From Flavobacterium sp. (GTDB lineage: Bacteria; Bacteroidota; Bacteroidia; Flavobacteriales; Flavobacteriaceae), in assembly GCA_023251135.1 (NCBI GenBank), contig JAHEZJ010000014.1, positions 59,613-123,612 on the forward strand: DNA of 64,000 bases, written 5' to 3'. This document shows positions 53,294 to 62,349 of the stretch, one piece after another (the stretch's first letter is position 1; the number at the start of each line of letters is the position of its first letter). A program made the position numbers and the translations under genes. The notes beneath the pieces are model-generated. The model had not been told where the DNA came from, ran no database searches, and was given only the letters and a program-made list of their open reading frames with translations.

Positions 53294-54298
53294 TTAAGGT
53301 ACTTCAATCTCGTTTACGATTTTGTTGATAATGTCTACAGAAGTAATGTTTTCGGCTTCGGCCTCATAAGTAATACCCACTCTGTGACGCAGAACATCAT
53401 GTACAACTGCACGAACATCTTCGGGAATTACATAACCACGACGTTTGATGAAAGCGTAACATTTTGCTGCATTCGCTAAATTGATACTTCCACGTGGTGA
53501 TGCTCCAAAACTGATAAGAGGTTTTAAGTCGGCAAGTTTGTATTTCTCCGGATAACGGGTAGCAAAGATGATATCTAAGATATATTTTTCGATTTTTTCG
53601 TCCATGTAAACTTCACGAACAGCTTCCTGCGCACGCAGAATTTGCTCTACAGAAACTACAGGATTTACTTTTTCGTAACTTCCTTTTAGGTTTTGACGAA
53701 TTACAAAACGCTCTTCGTCAATTTTTGGATAGTCAATTACAGTTTTAAGCATAAAACGATCGACTTGCGCTTCCGGAAGCTGGTATGTTCCTTCCTGTTC
53801 TACCGGGTTTTGGGTGGCAAGTACTAAGAATGGACGATCTAGTTTGAAAGTGGTATCGCCAATGGTAACTTGTTTTTCCTGCATCGCCTCCAAAAGTGCA
53901 GATTGCACCTTTGCCGGAGCACGGTTAATCTCATCGGCAAGGACGAAATTAGCAAAGATTGGCCCTTTTTTAATAGAGAATTCGTTGGCTTTGATATTGT
54001 AAATCATCGTTCCAACAACATCGGCAGGCAATAAGTCTGGAGTAAACTGAATACGGCTGAACGAACCCTGAACTGCCTGCGACAAAGTATTTATCGCTAA
54101 AGTTTTGGCTAATCCCGGAACACCTTCAAGCAAAATGTGCCCTTGTCCCAAAAGTCCGATTAGTAAACGCTCGACCATATGTTTCTGGCCCACAATAACT
54201 TTGTTCATTTCCATTGTAAGAAGGTCTATAAAAGCACTTTCTCTTTCAATTTTTTCATTTATCGCTCTAATGTCTAAAGTCGTTGTATTTTCTTCCAT
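53294..54298 (-). CDS. moxR: MoxR-family AAA+ ATPase
   Basis: The 334-residue AAA+ ATPase has Walker A GVPGLAKT, Walker B LADEINRAPAKVQSALLEAMQE, sensor 1 ATQNPVEQEGTYQLPEAQVDRFM and an arginine-finger region. MoxR proteins act as chaperones for VWA-domain partners. It is the first gene of the moxR-DUF58-bat operon (53294 down to 44835, all minus strand, with no terminator seen inside). Confidence 0.95.
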   Translation of the reverse strand: MEENTTTLDIRAINEKIERESAFIDLLTMEMNKVIVGQKHMVERLLIGLLGQGHILLEGVPGLAKTLAINTLSQAVQGSFSRIQFTPDLLPADVVGTMIYNIKANEFSIKKGPIFANFVLADEINRAPAKVQSALLEAMQEKQVTIGDTTFKLDRPFLVLATQNPVEQEGTYQLPEAQVDRFMLKTVIDYPKIDEERFVIRQNLKGSYEKVNPVVSVEQILRAQEAVREVYMDEKIEKYILDIIFATRYPEKYKLADLKPLISFGASPRGSINLANAAKCYAFIKRRGYVIPEDVRAVVHDVLRHRVGITYEAEAENITSVDIINKIVNEIEVP

Positions 54299-54521
54299 AT
54301 AAATATTTTTAAAACCTTTTTAAAACGTTGATTTTTATGCCTAACTTTTGAGAGTGCAAATTGAATATTTTTTGAGAAGTAAGATGTTAAAGAATGGTTA
54401 AAACTTCGACCAACGACCTAATTTTAAGGACGAATTGGGAATCTATTTTTATATTTTTAAGAACTTTGGTGATTATGCTTCAGAAAAGCACATTTATTAC
54501 CAAAAATAACGCAATAAAACC

Positions 54522-55394
54522 ATGAGTAAAACAGCATTATCGCCTATTATTTCGGGCACTATGAATTGGGGTGTATGGGATAAAAACCTAACGCTTAAAG
54601 AAATGGAAAACATGATACAGATTTGTATCGAAAACAAAATAACTACTTTTGATCACGCAGATATTTACGGCGCTTATACTACGGAAGCCGATTTTGGAAA
54701 AGCATTTCAGGCCAGTAAAATTTCGCGTGAAAAATTACAATTAATCACCAAATGCGGTATTCAGATGATTGCTGAAAGCCGTAAAAATACAATCAAACAT
54801 TACGATTACTCTAAAGAATATATTGTATGGTCTGTTGAAGAATCATTGAAGAAACTGAAAACAGATTATGTTGACGTTTTTTTACTGCACAGACCTAGTC
54901 CGCTTATGCAGGCCGATGAAATTGCAGAAGCCGTTGAAAAGCTAAAATCAGAAGGTAAAATTATCGATTTCGGACTTTCCAATTTTACCAGTTCACAAAC
55001 CGAGCTGATTCGTCAGAAAACAGAAGTGAGCTATAATCAGGTGCAGTTTTCAGCAACCAATTTTGAGCCTATGGTTGATGGAAGTTTTGATTATATGCAA
55101 ACACACGGAATCCGTCCGTTGTCATGGAATCCGCTTGGAACGGTTTTTAGAGAAGACACTAAAAAAACACGCCGTTTGAAAAAGCTGATGGTGGAATTAG
55201 TTAAAAAATATGGCTTTGGTTCAGATACCCTTTTACTGGCGTGGATTTTAAAACATCCGGCCAAAGTAATTCCGATTGCCGGAACTGTAAATGTTGCCCG
55301 AATTCAATCGCTGATGAAAGCAGTAGAATTGGAAATGGATAAAGAAGACTGGTTCGCGATCTGGACGGAAAGTATGGGTGACGATGTTGCTTAG
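54522..55394 (+). CDS. Aldo/keto reductase
   Basis: The 290-residue TIM-barrel oxidoreductase has catalytic-tetrad residues in FDHADIYGAY (Asp and Tyr), LITKCGI (Lys) and VFLLHRPSPL (His). The NADPH-binding end AWILKHPAKVIPIAGTVNVARI follows. Substrate is unknown. It is divergent from moxR and is followed on the same strand by an SDR gene, separated by an inverted repeat. Confidence 0.93.
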   Translation: MSKTALSPIISGTMNWGVWDKNLTLKEMENMIQICIENKITTFDHADIYGAYTTEADFGKAFQASKISREKLQLITKCGIQMIAESRKNTIKHYDYSKEYIVWSVEESLKKLKTDYVDVFLLHRPSPLMQADEIAEAVEKLKSEGKIIDFGLSNFTSSQTELIRQKTEVSYNQVQFSATNFEPMVDGSFDYMQTHGIRPLSWNPLGTVFREDTKKTRRLKKLMVELVKKYGFGSDTLLLAWILKHPAKVIPIAGTVNVARIQSLMKAVELEMDKEDWFAIWTESMGDDVA

Positions 55395-55437
55395 TGTTCA
55401 GTATTCAGATTTCAGTGAAAATGTTAAAAATATTTTG

Positions 55438-55497
55438 CCACAGATTAATGGATTAGAAGGGATTGATTAATCTGTGAGAATCTTTTAATCTGTGGCA
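55438..55497. repeat. Intergenic inverted repeat with CCACAGATTA ends
   Basis: GCCACAGATTA near 55438 pairs with TAATCTGTGGC ending at 55497, with an internal TTAATCTGTGAGAATC copy. It separates the aldo/keto reductase and SDR genes. Confidence 0.5.
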
Positions 55498-55515
55498 TAA
55501 AAATAAAAATATACA

Positions 55516-56271
55516 ATGAAAAAGACAGTTTTAATTACGGGTGCCACAAGCGGAATTGGAAAAGCAACCGCTCAAATACTAGCCAGGAACAACTTTAAAG
55601 TGGTGCTTTGCGGAAGACGTATCGACCGTTTAAGCGAACTTGAAAAAGAACTTTCGGCATTTACAGAAGTACATTCCCTGTCATTTGATGTTCGGGACAA
55701 AAAGGAAGTTCTTGAAAAAATTGAGGGGCTTCCTGCATCTTTTTCGGATATTGATGTTTTGATAAACAATGCCGGAAATGCACACGGTTTAGACCCGATT
55801 CAAACCGGAGATTTAGACGACTGGGACGCTATGATCGATATTAATGTAAAAGGACTTTTGTATGTTTCGAAAGCAGTGATTCCGAAAATGACCGCCAAAA
55901 AATCCGGACATATTATAAACATTGGCTCAACAGCTGCAAAAGAAGTGTATCCAAACGGAAATGTGTACTGCGGAAGTAAACATGCCGTTGACGCGATTAC
56001 TGCCGGAATGCGAATCGACTTAAATCCGTTTGGAATTAGGGTGGGAGGAATTCACCCCGGGATGGTAGCGACCGAATTTAGTGAAGTGCGTTTTAAAGGC
56101 GATGTAGAAAGAGCTTCGAATGTGTACAAAGGTTTTGATCCGCTTCAGGCAGAAGATATCGCCGATATTATTCATTTTGTGATTTCAAGACCATACCACG
56201 TTAATATTGCCGATTTAGTGGTCATGAGTACAGCGCAGGCGTCATCGACCATTGTTAAAAAAGATTTATAG
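55516..56271 (+). CDS. Short-chain dehydrogenase/reductase
   Basis: The 251-residue SDR has the NAD(P) motif TGATSGIG (7-14), DVLINNAGNAHG, the catalytic serine in NIGSTAAKE and the YCGSK active-site Tyr/Lys, all in the usual order. It resembles the YdfG/serine-3-dehydrogenase branch (GIRVGGIHPGMVATEF). The substrate may be an allothreonine- or 3-hydroxy-acid-like compound; this is inference from the subgroup. Confidence 0.93.
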   Translation: MKKTVLITGATSGIGKATAQILARNNFKVVLCGRRIDRLSELEKELSAFTEVHSLSFDVRDKKEVLEKIEGLPASFSDIDVLINNAGNAHGLDPIQTGDLDDWDAMIDINVKGLLYVSKAVIPKMTAKKSGHIINIGSTAAKEVYPNGNVYCGSKHAVDAITAGMRIDLNPFGIRVGGIHPGMVATEFSEVRFKGDVERASNVYKGFDPLQAEDIADIIHFVISRPYHVNIADLVVMSTAQASSTIVKKDL

Positions 56272-56278
56272 ACTTTCC

Positions 56279-56501
56279 TTAGACTGGCTTAGACTTCTTA
56301 GAATTTTAGACTAACTTAGACTTGCTTAGATTTTTTTAAGTTCTAAGTGAGTAATCTTAAAATTGGGTTGACGGGCTTCTTGAATTTTTAGATTAATTTA
56401 GGTGTCTGAGAAGTTTGGCAATTTGTTCCCCAACTCAATAATTTAACATTCTAAGAATGTCTAAAGATCTAAGCTAGTCTAAGAAGTCTAAATCAGTCTA
56501 A
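56279..56501. repeat. 24-bp inverted repeats in a TTAGACT heptad tract
   Basis: 56279-56302 matches the reverse complement of 56478-56501 in 22 of 24 positions. Both ends are built from TTAGACT/CTTAGA words. The tract fills the 245-nt gap before the AlbA_2 gene, and a related GGTTCTGAG/CTAAGG tract follows that gene at about 57668-57740. Confidence 0.55.
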
Positions 56502-56516
56502 CAATCTAAAAAAAAA

Positions 56517-57668
56517 ATGATCAATAAACGCCTTTTAATAAAAAACCTGCTCGCTCATAACGACGAGAGCAGTTTTTATGATAAAAAAAGGCAATTGAAC
56601 CTGCATTCCCGTGAAGGAAAAGGGAAATTCTTAAAACACATTTGTGCTTTGTCGAATTCAAATCCTACGAATAATTCCTATATCGTGGTGGGAGTAGAGG
56701 ATCATGACAACGAAATTGTAGGTGATGATTTCTTTGATGACAGCCGAATCCAGAATCTGGTGAACGCCTTTTTAGAAAATCCACCCAGAATTCAATACGA
56801 AAATGTGCCCTTTCCGAATCTTCCAAAAGATAAGGTAATCGGATTGGTGACCATTAAACCCAAAAGCAAAATCTCCTATTTCAAAAAAGGAATCCATACG
56901 ATCATTGCCAATAGTGTTTTTATGCGCCGCGGGAGTAATTCGGTTCCTGTTGAGGGCGAAATCGAAAAAAACTACCAGAACACAGAAACTGTCATCGGGA
57001 TCGAAAACAGTTCGAGAAACAGTATTCAGTACACACTTGATGGTGTGATTGATTTTATGAATTTCAGACACAAAGACATGTCGCCCAAATATCATGTTTT
57101 TAAAGAATTGTTTGTAATTTGCTGGGCTGGAGTTCCTAAAAAATCCAGAGATAAAACCTTCTTATCCCGTGTTGATATTGAGCTGATCAATGAACAGATT
57201 AAACTCTTTTATTCCGCTCAGGACGTGGTTACGATTGTTTATGACGAGGATAGTTTTACCATAACAGAGTATGTTCCGCTGGGCTTAAACGACAAAACCA
57301 GTTATTATCCGCTAGAAAAACAAACCATTCATTTTTTTGATAACGGTTACTACAAAATTGACAGCGAAATGCTTTTTCAGCCTCCTGAATTCAACCGAAA
57401 AATGCTGTATCACATTTACAATTCGAATATGGCCCTGCTTCAAAAATTGCAGCGTGGGATAGCTTTGTCGGGGCGTGAATTGAAAGATCTGGAAAATCTG
57501 CCTTCTACTTTCATGATTTGTTATTTGAATGGCTTTGACGATGCCAAACAAAAACTAATCGATGCCAAACTGCTTTTAAAACCTTTTGGAAATATTTATT
57601 TGTCCTTTAAAGAAGCGCTTCGAATTTTGCGTAAGATGAAATACGATTTTCAGGAAGGAGCTAAATAG
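56517..57668 (+). CDS. AlbA_2 (Schlafen-type) domain protein
   Basis: The 383-residue protein has an N-terminal AlbA_2/Schlafen-type domain (about 15-155: ESSFYDKKRQLNLHSREGKGKFLKHICALSNSNP, SYIVVGVEDHDNEIVG, FMRRGSNSVP), often annotated as ATP-binding. The C-terminal 230 residues are conserved in Bacteroidota but not assigned. These domains occur in regulators, tRNA-targeting nucleases and defence proteins. No partner nuclease or defence cassette is adjacent. The start is the first ATG after a TTAGACT repeat tract. Confidence 0.85.
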   Translation: MINKRLLIKNLLAHNDESSFYDKKRQLNLHSREGKGKFLKHICALSNSNPTNNSYIVVGVEDHDNEIVGDDFFDDSRIQNLVNAFLENPPRIQYENVPFPNLPKDKVIGLVTIKPKSKISYFKKGIHTIIANSVFMRRGSNSVPVEGEIEKNYQNTETVIGIENSSRNSIQYTLDGVIDFMNFRHKDMSPKYHVFKELFVICWAGVPKKSRDKTFLSRVDIELINEQIKLFYSAQDVVTIVYDEDSFTITEYVPLGLNDKTSYYPLEKQTIHFFDNGYYKIDSEMLFQPPEFNRKMLYHIYNSNMALLQKLQRGIALSGRELKDLENLPSTFMICYLNGFDDAKQKLIDAKLLLKPFGNIYLSFKEALRILRKMKYDFQEGAK

Positions 57669-57777
57669 AGGTTCTGAGCTGCTAAGGTTCTAAGGTTCTG
57701 AGAAGGTACAAAGGCTCAGAGGTTCAAAGCGACAAAGGTTTTTAGTTACGCAGCTTTGGCTTAATTCAGGCTTGAAA

Positions 57778-58521
57778 TTATTGGTATTTTAAATATTTAC
57801 TGACTTCATCATACGGGAACAACAGTTCTTTTGGGCCATCGGCATAAGAAGCGGCTTCATAGGAGTTGTAGTATAGAAGCAATCCTTCTTTGGTGTAAAA
57901 AATGTTTTGTGGCAGGTGGAATTTGTCATTTTCAAACATTAAACCTGTTGCATTGATGTTTGATTTTTCGGGGATTTTATATTTTTTACGGAATTCTTTT
58001 TCAGCGTAAGCCAAAAAGGCTTTTTCATTATTAAAAATCTGATCGATAAAAATCGTTTTTCCTGTTTTAGAATGGAACAGTAAAGAACGATACCCCTGAT
58101 AACCATGAGCGCCTCCGGTAAAAGTATAGTGGTCAATTTTCAGGTTGATAATCTGATCGGATTCAAATTCAACATTTCCTTTGATTTTTGCCTCCCATCC
58201 AAAAGTTTCGCCAGGGAATTTTTTGTGCATTTCTTCATATGAGCCAATAAAAGATGCCGTCAGTGCTTTGTAATCATTGGCTTTTTTCGGGTCTTCTTCA
58301 AAATAGACGATTTCTTTAATGACCGCAAAAACTTTTTTATTAATACTATCGGCTACAATTGGGATATTTTTTGCGATAGGAACATCAATGGTTATTTTCG
58401 GACAGTCCTTTTCACAAGGCAATGTAGATTCTTTTTCAAATGTCTCATTTTCAAACGAAAGTTCTTTGCTGCAGCTTACAAATGTCAAAAGCAAAAAGAT
58501 TAAAAAAGGATATTGTTTCAT
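57778..58521 (-). CDS. DUF3298/DUF4163-type lipoprotein (RsiV-like)
   Basis: The 247-residue protein has a lipoprotein signal (lipobox FVSC, Cys17). The mature region has the DUF4163/DUF3298 pattern (ITIDVPIAKNIPIVADSINKKVFAVI, LKIDHYTFTGGAHGYQGYRSLLFHSKTGKTIFIDQIF, LPQNIFYTKEGLLLYYNSYEAASYADGPKELLFPYDEV). Related folds include the lysozyme-binding anti-sigma factor RsiV. No sigma factor lies next to it. It is divergent from the PLP enzyme gene. Confidence 0.87.
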   Translation of the reverse strand: MKQYPFLIFLLLTFVSCSKELSFENETFEKESTLPCEKDCPKITIDVPIAKNIPIVADSINKKVFAVIKEIVYFEEDPKKANDYKALTASFIGSYEEMHKKFPGETFGWEAKIKGNVEFESDQIINLKIDHYTFTGGAHGYQGYRSLLFHSKTGKTIFIDQIFNNEKAFLAYAEKEFRKKYKIPEKSNINATGLMFENDKFHLPQNIFYTKEGLLLYYNSYEAASYADGPKELLFPYDEVSKYLKYQ

Positions 58522-58585
58522 GTCAAAAAGTGTTAATTATATACAAAGGTAAGAAGTTGTGTCAGGATTAAAATAAATTAAACGG

Positions 58586-58593
58586 TAAATTTG
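58586..58593 (+). promoter_or_regulatory. -7 box (TAAATTTG) for the PLP-enzyme gene
   Basis: This exact TAnnTTTG match ends 33 nt before the start codon at 58627. Confidence 0.45.
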
Positions 58594-58626
58594 TACCATA
58601 ATTATGCATTTTAAAAATATAACTCT

Positions 58627-59769
58627 ATGAAATTCAATACTAAAGTAATACATGGTGGTCAGCATCATGATCCAGCTACAGGAGCTGTTATGCCTCCGGT
58701 GTATCAAACTTCAACTTTTATACAGACCAGTCCGGGAAAACCTTTGGCGGATTATGAGTATAGCAGAGCATCAAATCCAACCCGTACAGCTTTAGAAAAT
58801 GCTTTGGCAAGTATTGAAAACGGTACTCGTGGATTGGCTTTTTCATCAGGTTTGGCGGCTACAGATTGTATTTTAAGATCGTTTAAAGCCGGTGATGAGA
58901 TTATCGCAATGGATGATTTATACGGAGGAACCTACAGAATGTTCTCCCGAATTTATAAAGATTCAGGTATTAAATTTCATTTTGTGGATATGACCGATAT
59001 CGAAAAACTGAAATCTTTAATTAATGAAAATACGAAACTGATCTGGGTTGAAACACCAACCAATCCGTTGATGAAATTAGCAGATATCGAAGAAGTAGCT
59101 AAAATTACTAAAGCGAATAATATTTTGTTTGCGGTTGACAATACTTTTGCGACACCTTATTTACAAAAACCACTTGATCTGGGAGCTGATATTGTTATGC
59201 ACTCTGCAACAAAATACCTGGGCGGACATTCAGATGTTATTGCCGGAGCTTTAATAGTAAAAGATGAGGCTTTAGGAGACCAATTGCATTTTCAGCAATT
59301 TGCAACCGGAGCAACATTAGGACCAATGGATAGTTTCCTGGTTTTAAGAGGAATCAAAACACTTTCATTGAGAGTGCAGAGACATTGCGAAAATGGAGAA
59401 AAAGTAGTAGAATATTTGAGCAATCATCCTAAGATTAATACGGTTTATTATCCGGGTTTAAAAAGTCATCCTTTTCATGAAATTGCCAAAAAGCAAATGA
59501 AAGCTTTTGGCGGAATGGTATCTTTTACGTTTAAATCAGGAAAAAAAGAAGATTCGATTGCCTTTTTAGAAAAACTTAAAGTGTTTACGCTGGCTGAATC
59601 TTTAGGAGGAGTAGAATCTTTAGCCAATCATCCGGCTTTGATGACACATGCTTCAATTCCGGCAGACAAAAGAGCTGAAGTAGGTATCACCGATGACTTA
59701 GTTCGATTAAGTGTTGGTATTGAAGATGCTGAAGATTTAATTGCTGACTTAGAGCAGGCTTTGGCATAA
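58627..59769 (+). CDS. Cystathionine gamma-synthase/lyase-type PLP enzyme
   Basis: The 380-residue protein is a Cys/Met-metabolism PLP enzyme. It has YEYSRASNPT (43-52, Tyr45 and Arg47 contacting PLP phosphate of the neighbour), Asp171 and Lys196 (SATKYLGGHSD). It could be cystathionine gamma-synthase, cystathionine gamma-lyase or a methionine gamma-lyase; the motifs do not separate these. It is a single gene followed by a strong terminator. Confidence 0.92.
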   Translation: MKFNTKVIHGGQHHDPATGAVMPPVYQTSTFIQTSPGKPLADYEYSRASNPTRTALENALASIENGTRGLAFSSGLAATDCILRSFKAGDEIIAMDDLYGGTYRMFSRIYKDSGIKFHFVDMTDIEKLKSLINENTKLIWVETPTNPLMKLADIEEVAKITKANNILFAVDNTFATPYLQKPLDLGADIVMHSATKYLGGHSDVIAGALIVKDEALGDQLHFQQFATGATLGPMDSFLVLRGIKTLSLRVQRHCENGEKVVEYLSNHPKINTVYYPGLKSHPFHEIAKKQMKAFGGMVSFTFKSGKKEDSIAFLEKLKVFTLAESLGGVESLANHPALMTHASIPADKRAEVGITDDLVRLSVGIEDAEDLIADLEQALA

Positions 59770-59793
59770 AAACAGGTAAATTCCAAATAAAAT

Positions 59794-59838
59794 AAATCCC
59801 AAATTCCAATTGTAATACTTTGGAATTTGGGATTTTTT
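59794..59838. terminator. Intrinsic terminator after the PLP-enzyme gene
   Basis: A 15-bp perfect stem (59794-59808 with 59821-59835) is followed by a T run. It also shares its sequence with the tandem repeat that follows. Confidence 0.8.
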
Positions 59839-59846
59839 ATTTGAAA

Positions 59847-59912
59847 CTTGGAATTTGAGATTTGGAATTTGAGATTTGGAATTTGAGATTTGGAATTTGA
59901 GATTTGGAATTT
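59847..59912. repeat. 14-bp tandem repeat, about 4.7 copies
   Basis: The unit is TTTGGAATTTGAGA; the first copy begins with C. Copies start at 59847, 59861, 59875, 59889 and 59903 (partial). It lies between the PLP-enzyme terminator and the 3' end of the barrel gene and could vary in length between strains. Confidence 0.9.
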
Positions 59913-59918
59913 CTAAAA

Positions 59919-60701
59919 TTACAAGTACTGAATGTATCCTACATTAAACCAAACCTGCCAGTCTTTTGATTTGTTTTCTGTGTAAATTTTCTTGTTTGGA
60001 TTTAGTCCGTCAACCCAGTCGGAGTTGAAAACCTGAAAACGGGTTTCGAACATTAAATCGTTCATGCGGCCTAATTTGTAATGAACACCTAAGCCGGCAG
60101 TACCGGATAAAACTAAACCATTCTCACTTGAAAAACCAAATTGGCGACCGTCTGAAGGAGTCAGGTATTTTGGAAGTGTAGTGTCGGGAGTTCCCAGTTT
60201 ACCAAGTTCAGAGCTTACTTCTGTTGTATAATAACTCACTAAAAAACCTAAACTTACATAAGGACTGAAAGCGCCTATAGAAGTTTCGTAATAATGGATC
60301 TTTACCGGAGAAAATTCGAGCTGCGATCCAAAACTAATTACGGTCGATTTTCCATGCATGGCTTTAAGCTGCTTAACTCCTAATGTAGCAGGTTTTTTCT
60401 CCGTCCATTCACCAAAATGATTCAGTTTTGAGCTATTAAAAGAGAGTTCTGATCTGACTTTGAAATGTTCGGAAAAGAAGCTTTCCCGGTTGCTGTTGGT
60501 AGAGAAATTGACAAAATGAACCAATCCGACACCGAATCCGGTGTTTCCAAGATTCGTATCCAGATTATTTCTTTCACCAAAATCAGATTGAAAAGTAACA
60601 GGGCCGAATATTATTCCAACTTCGTGTGCCAGTGATTGTGCAGTCGAAATTGTTGAGATGCCAAAAAAGGCAAATAACGTGAGTACTATAGGTTTAAGCA
60701 T
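59919..60701 (-). CDS. Outer-membrane beta-barrel protein
   Basis: From the ATG at 60701 the product is 260 residues with a signal peptide (MLKPIVLTLFAFFGISTISTAQ). The mature part has alternating-residue strands (HEVGIIFGPVTFQSDFGER, GFGVGLVHFVNF, FKVRSELSF, VLSGTAGLGVHYKLG) and ends in FNVGYIQYL, typical of a small outer-membrane barrel. It resembles the PorT-like Bacteroidota barrel class only in a general way. Starting at 60728 would add nine residues before the signal. It is divergent from gdhA. Confidence 0.82.
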   Translation of the reverse strand: MLKPIVLTLFAFFGISTISTAQSLAHEVGIIFGPVTFQSDFGERNNLDTNLGNTGFGVGLVHFVNFSTNSNRESFFSEHFKVRSELSFNSSKLNHFGEWTEKKPATLGVKQLKAMHGKSTVISFGSQLEFSPVKIHYYETSIGAFSPYVSLGFLVSYYTTEVSSELGKLGTPDTTLPKYLTPSDGRQFGFSSENGLVLSGTAGLGVHYKLGRMNDLMFETRFQVFNSDWVDGLNPNKKIYTENKSKDWQVWFNVGYIQYL

Positions 60702-60928
60702 GGGGGTTGGGCTTTCAAATCCCGGCAAATATATAAAAACACAAGGAACTAAAAAGGATAAACAGCTGTATTGATGAATATTTATTAAAAATATTAAATT
60801 ATTAAATATTTCGGTAGTAATTTACTGCAAAACGCAAAACCTAAAATATCTTTTTTCTGTATTAGCTGTATTATAAATAAAAGTTTAAGAGATTCTTAAA
60901 AAAATATTCAATAAATACCATTTTCGAT

Positions 60929-60936
60929 TACCTTTG
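60929..60936 (+). promoter_or_regulatory. -7 box (TACCTTTG) for gdhA
   Basis: This exact TAnnTTTG match lies 47 nt before the gdhA start codon. The palindrome GAAAACGTTTTC begins 11 nt after it. Confidence 0.5.
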
Positions 60937-60947
60937 TCTTAAATAAC

Positions 60948-60959
60948 GAAAACGTTTTC
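60948..60959. promoter_or_regulatory. Operator-like palindrome GAAAACGTTTTC at gdhA
   Basis: This perfect 12-bp palindrome lies just downstream of the -7 box, at or near the predicted transcription start, 24 nt before the start codon. GAAAACGTTTTC-type sites are typical operators for LacI/GalR-family repressors. The regulator is not in the window. Confidence 0.5.
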
Positions 60960-60983
60960 TTAAATGTTAATAATCTAATAATC

Positions 60984-62327
60984 ATGTCACAAAGTATTAC
61001 CGCTTTTATGGATTCGGTTAGTGCAAAAAACCCGAACGAATCAGAGTTTTTACAAGCAGTTTTAGAAGTTGCCGAAACGGTAATTCCTTTTATTGAAGAA
61101 AATAAAAAATACCAGAACAAAATGCTTTTGGAGCGTATGGTAGAACCAGAGCGTGTTATCCTGTTCAGAGTGAACTGGTTGAACGACAAAGGTGAGATCC
61201 AGGTTAATAAAGGATATCGTATCCAGATGAATTCAGCAATCGGACCTTACAAAGGAGGTTTGCGTTTTCATCCTTCTGTTAACTTGAGTATTTTGAAGTT
61301 TTTGGCTTTTGAGCAAACTTTCAAAAACAGCTTAACAACATTACCAATGGGTGGTGGTAAAGGAGGTTCTGATTTTGATCCAAAAGGAAAATCAGATAAT
61401 GAAATTATGAAATTCTGTCAAAGTTTTATGACAGAACTTTCAAAACATATTGGAGCTGATACTGACGTTCCTGCCGGAGATATCGGTGTAGGAGGTAGAG
61501 AAGTTGGATATATGTTTGGTCAGTACAAAAGATTAAGAAATGAATTTACCGGAGTTTTAACCGGAAAAGGAATTTCTTTCGGAGGATCATTAATTCGTCC
61601 TGAAGCTACAGGTTACGGAGCAGTTTACTTTGCTCAAAGTATGTTGGCAACTAAAGGAGATAGCTTTAAAGGAAAAATTGTTGCTGTTTCAGGTTCTGGA
61701 AACGTAGCACAATATGCAACTGAAAAAGCAACTCAATTAGGAGCAAAAGTAGTTACATTATCAGATTCTGCAGGATACATCTATGATGCAGATGGAATCG
61801 ATGCTGAAAAATTAGCTTTCGTAATGGAGTTAAAAAATGAGCTTAGAGGAAGAATTAGCGAGTACGTGGCAAAATACCCAAATGCGAAATACGTAGAAGG
61901 AAAACGTCCATGGGAAGTTAAATGTGATGTTGCATTACCATGTGCAACTCAAAACGAATTAAATGGTGATGAGGCTAAAGTTTTAGTGGCTAACGGATGT
62001 ATTGCCGTTGCAGAAGGAGCAAACATGCCGTCTACTCCGGAAGCTGTTACAGTTTTTCTTGATGCAAAAATTTTATTTGCTCCTGGAAAAGCTTCTAATG
62101 CTGGTGGTGTTGCAACTTCAGGTCTTGAAATGTCGCAAAACTCATTGCGTTTAAGCTGGTCATCTGAAGAAGTTGACGAAAGATTAAAAGGAATCATGTT
62201 AGCAATCCATGCTTCATGTGTAAAATACGGTTCGGATAAATCAGGTTATGTTGACTACGTAAAAGGAGCTAACATTGCAGGATTTGTTAAAGTTGCCGAT
62301 GCTATGCTTGCACAAGGTGTAGTATAA
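60984..62327 (+). CDS. gdhA: NADP-specific glutamate dehydrogenase
   Basis: GdhA reductively aminates 2-oxoglutarate to glutamate. The 447-residue protein is the standard hexameric type. It has the substrate-binding lysines K90 (GPYKGGLRFH) and K114 (FEQTFKNSL) and the catalytic region PMGGGKGGSDFD (121-132, K126). The Rossmann motif is VSGSGNVAQYA near 235-245. The regulatory region has a -7 box and a palindrome at the likely transcription start, so it is probably controlled by nutrient status. Confidence 0.98.
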   Translation: MSQSITAFMDSVSAKNPNESEFLQAVLEVAETVIPFIEENKKYQNKMLLERMVEPERVILFRVNWLNDKGEIQVNKGYRIQMNSAIGPYKGGLRFHPSVNLSILKFLAFEQTFKNSLTTLPMGGGKGGSDFDPKGKSDNEIMKFCQSFMTELSKHIGADTDVPAGDIGVGGREVGYMFGQYKRLRNEFTGVLTGKGISFGGSLIRPEATGYGAVYFAQSMLATKGDSFKGKIVAVSGSGNVAQYATEKATQLGAKVVTLSDSAGYIYDADGIDAEKLAFVMELKNELRGRISEYVAKYPNAKYVEGKRPWEVKCDVALPCATQNELNGDEAKVLVANGCIAVAEGANMPSTPEAVTVFLDAKILFAPGKASNAGGVATSGLEMSQNSLRLSWSSEEVDERLKGIMLAIHASCVKYGSDKSGYVDYVKGANIAGFVKVADAMLAQGVV

Positions 62328-62349
62328 TTTTTTAGTTATAGTTTTTTAG

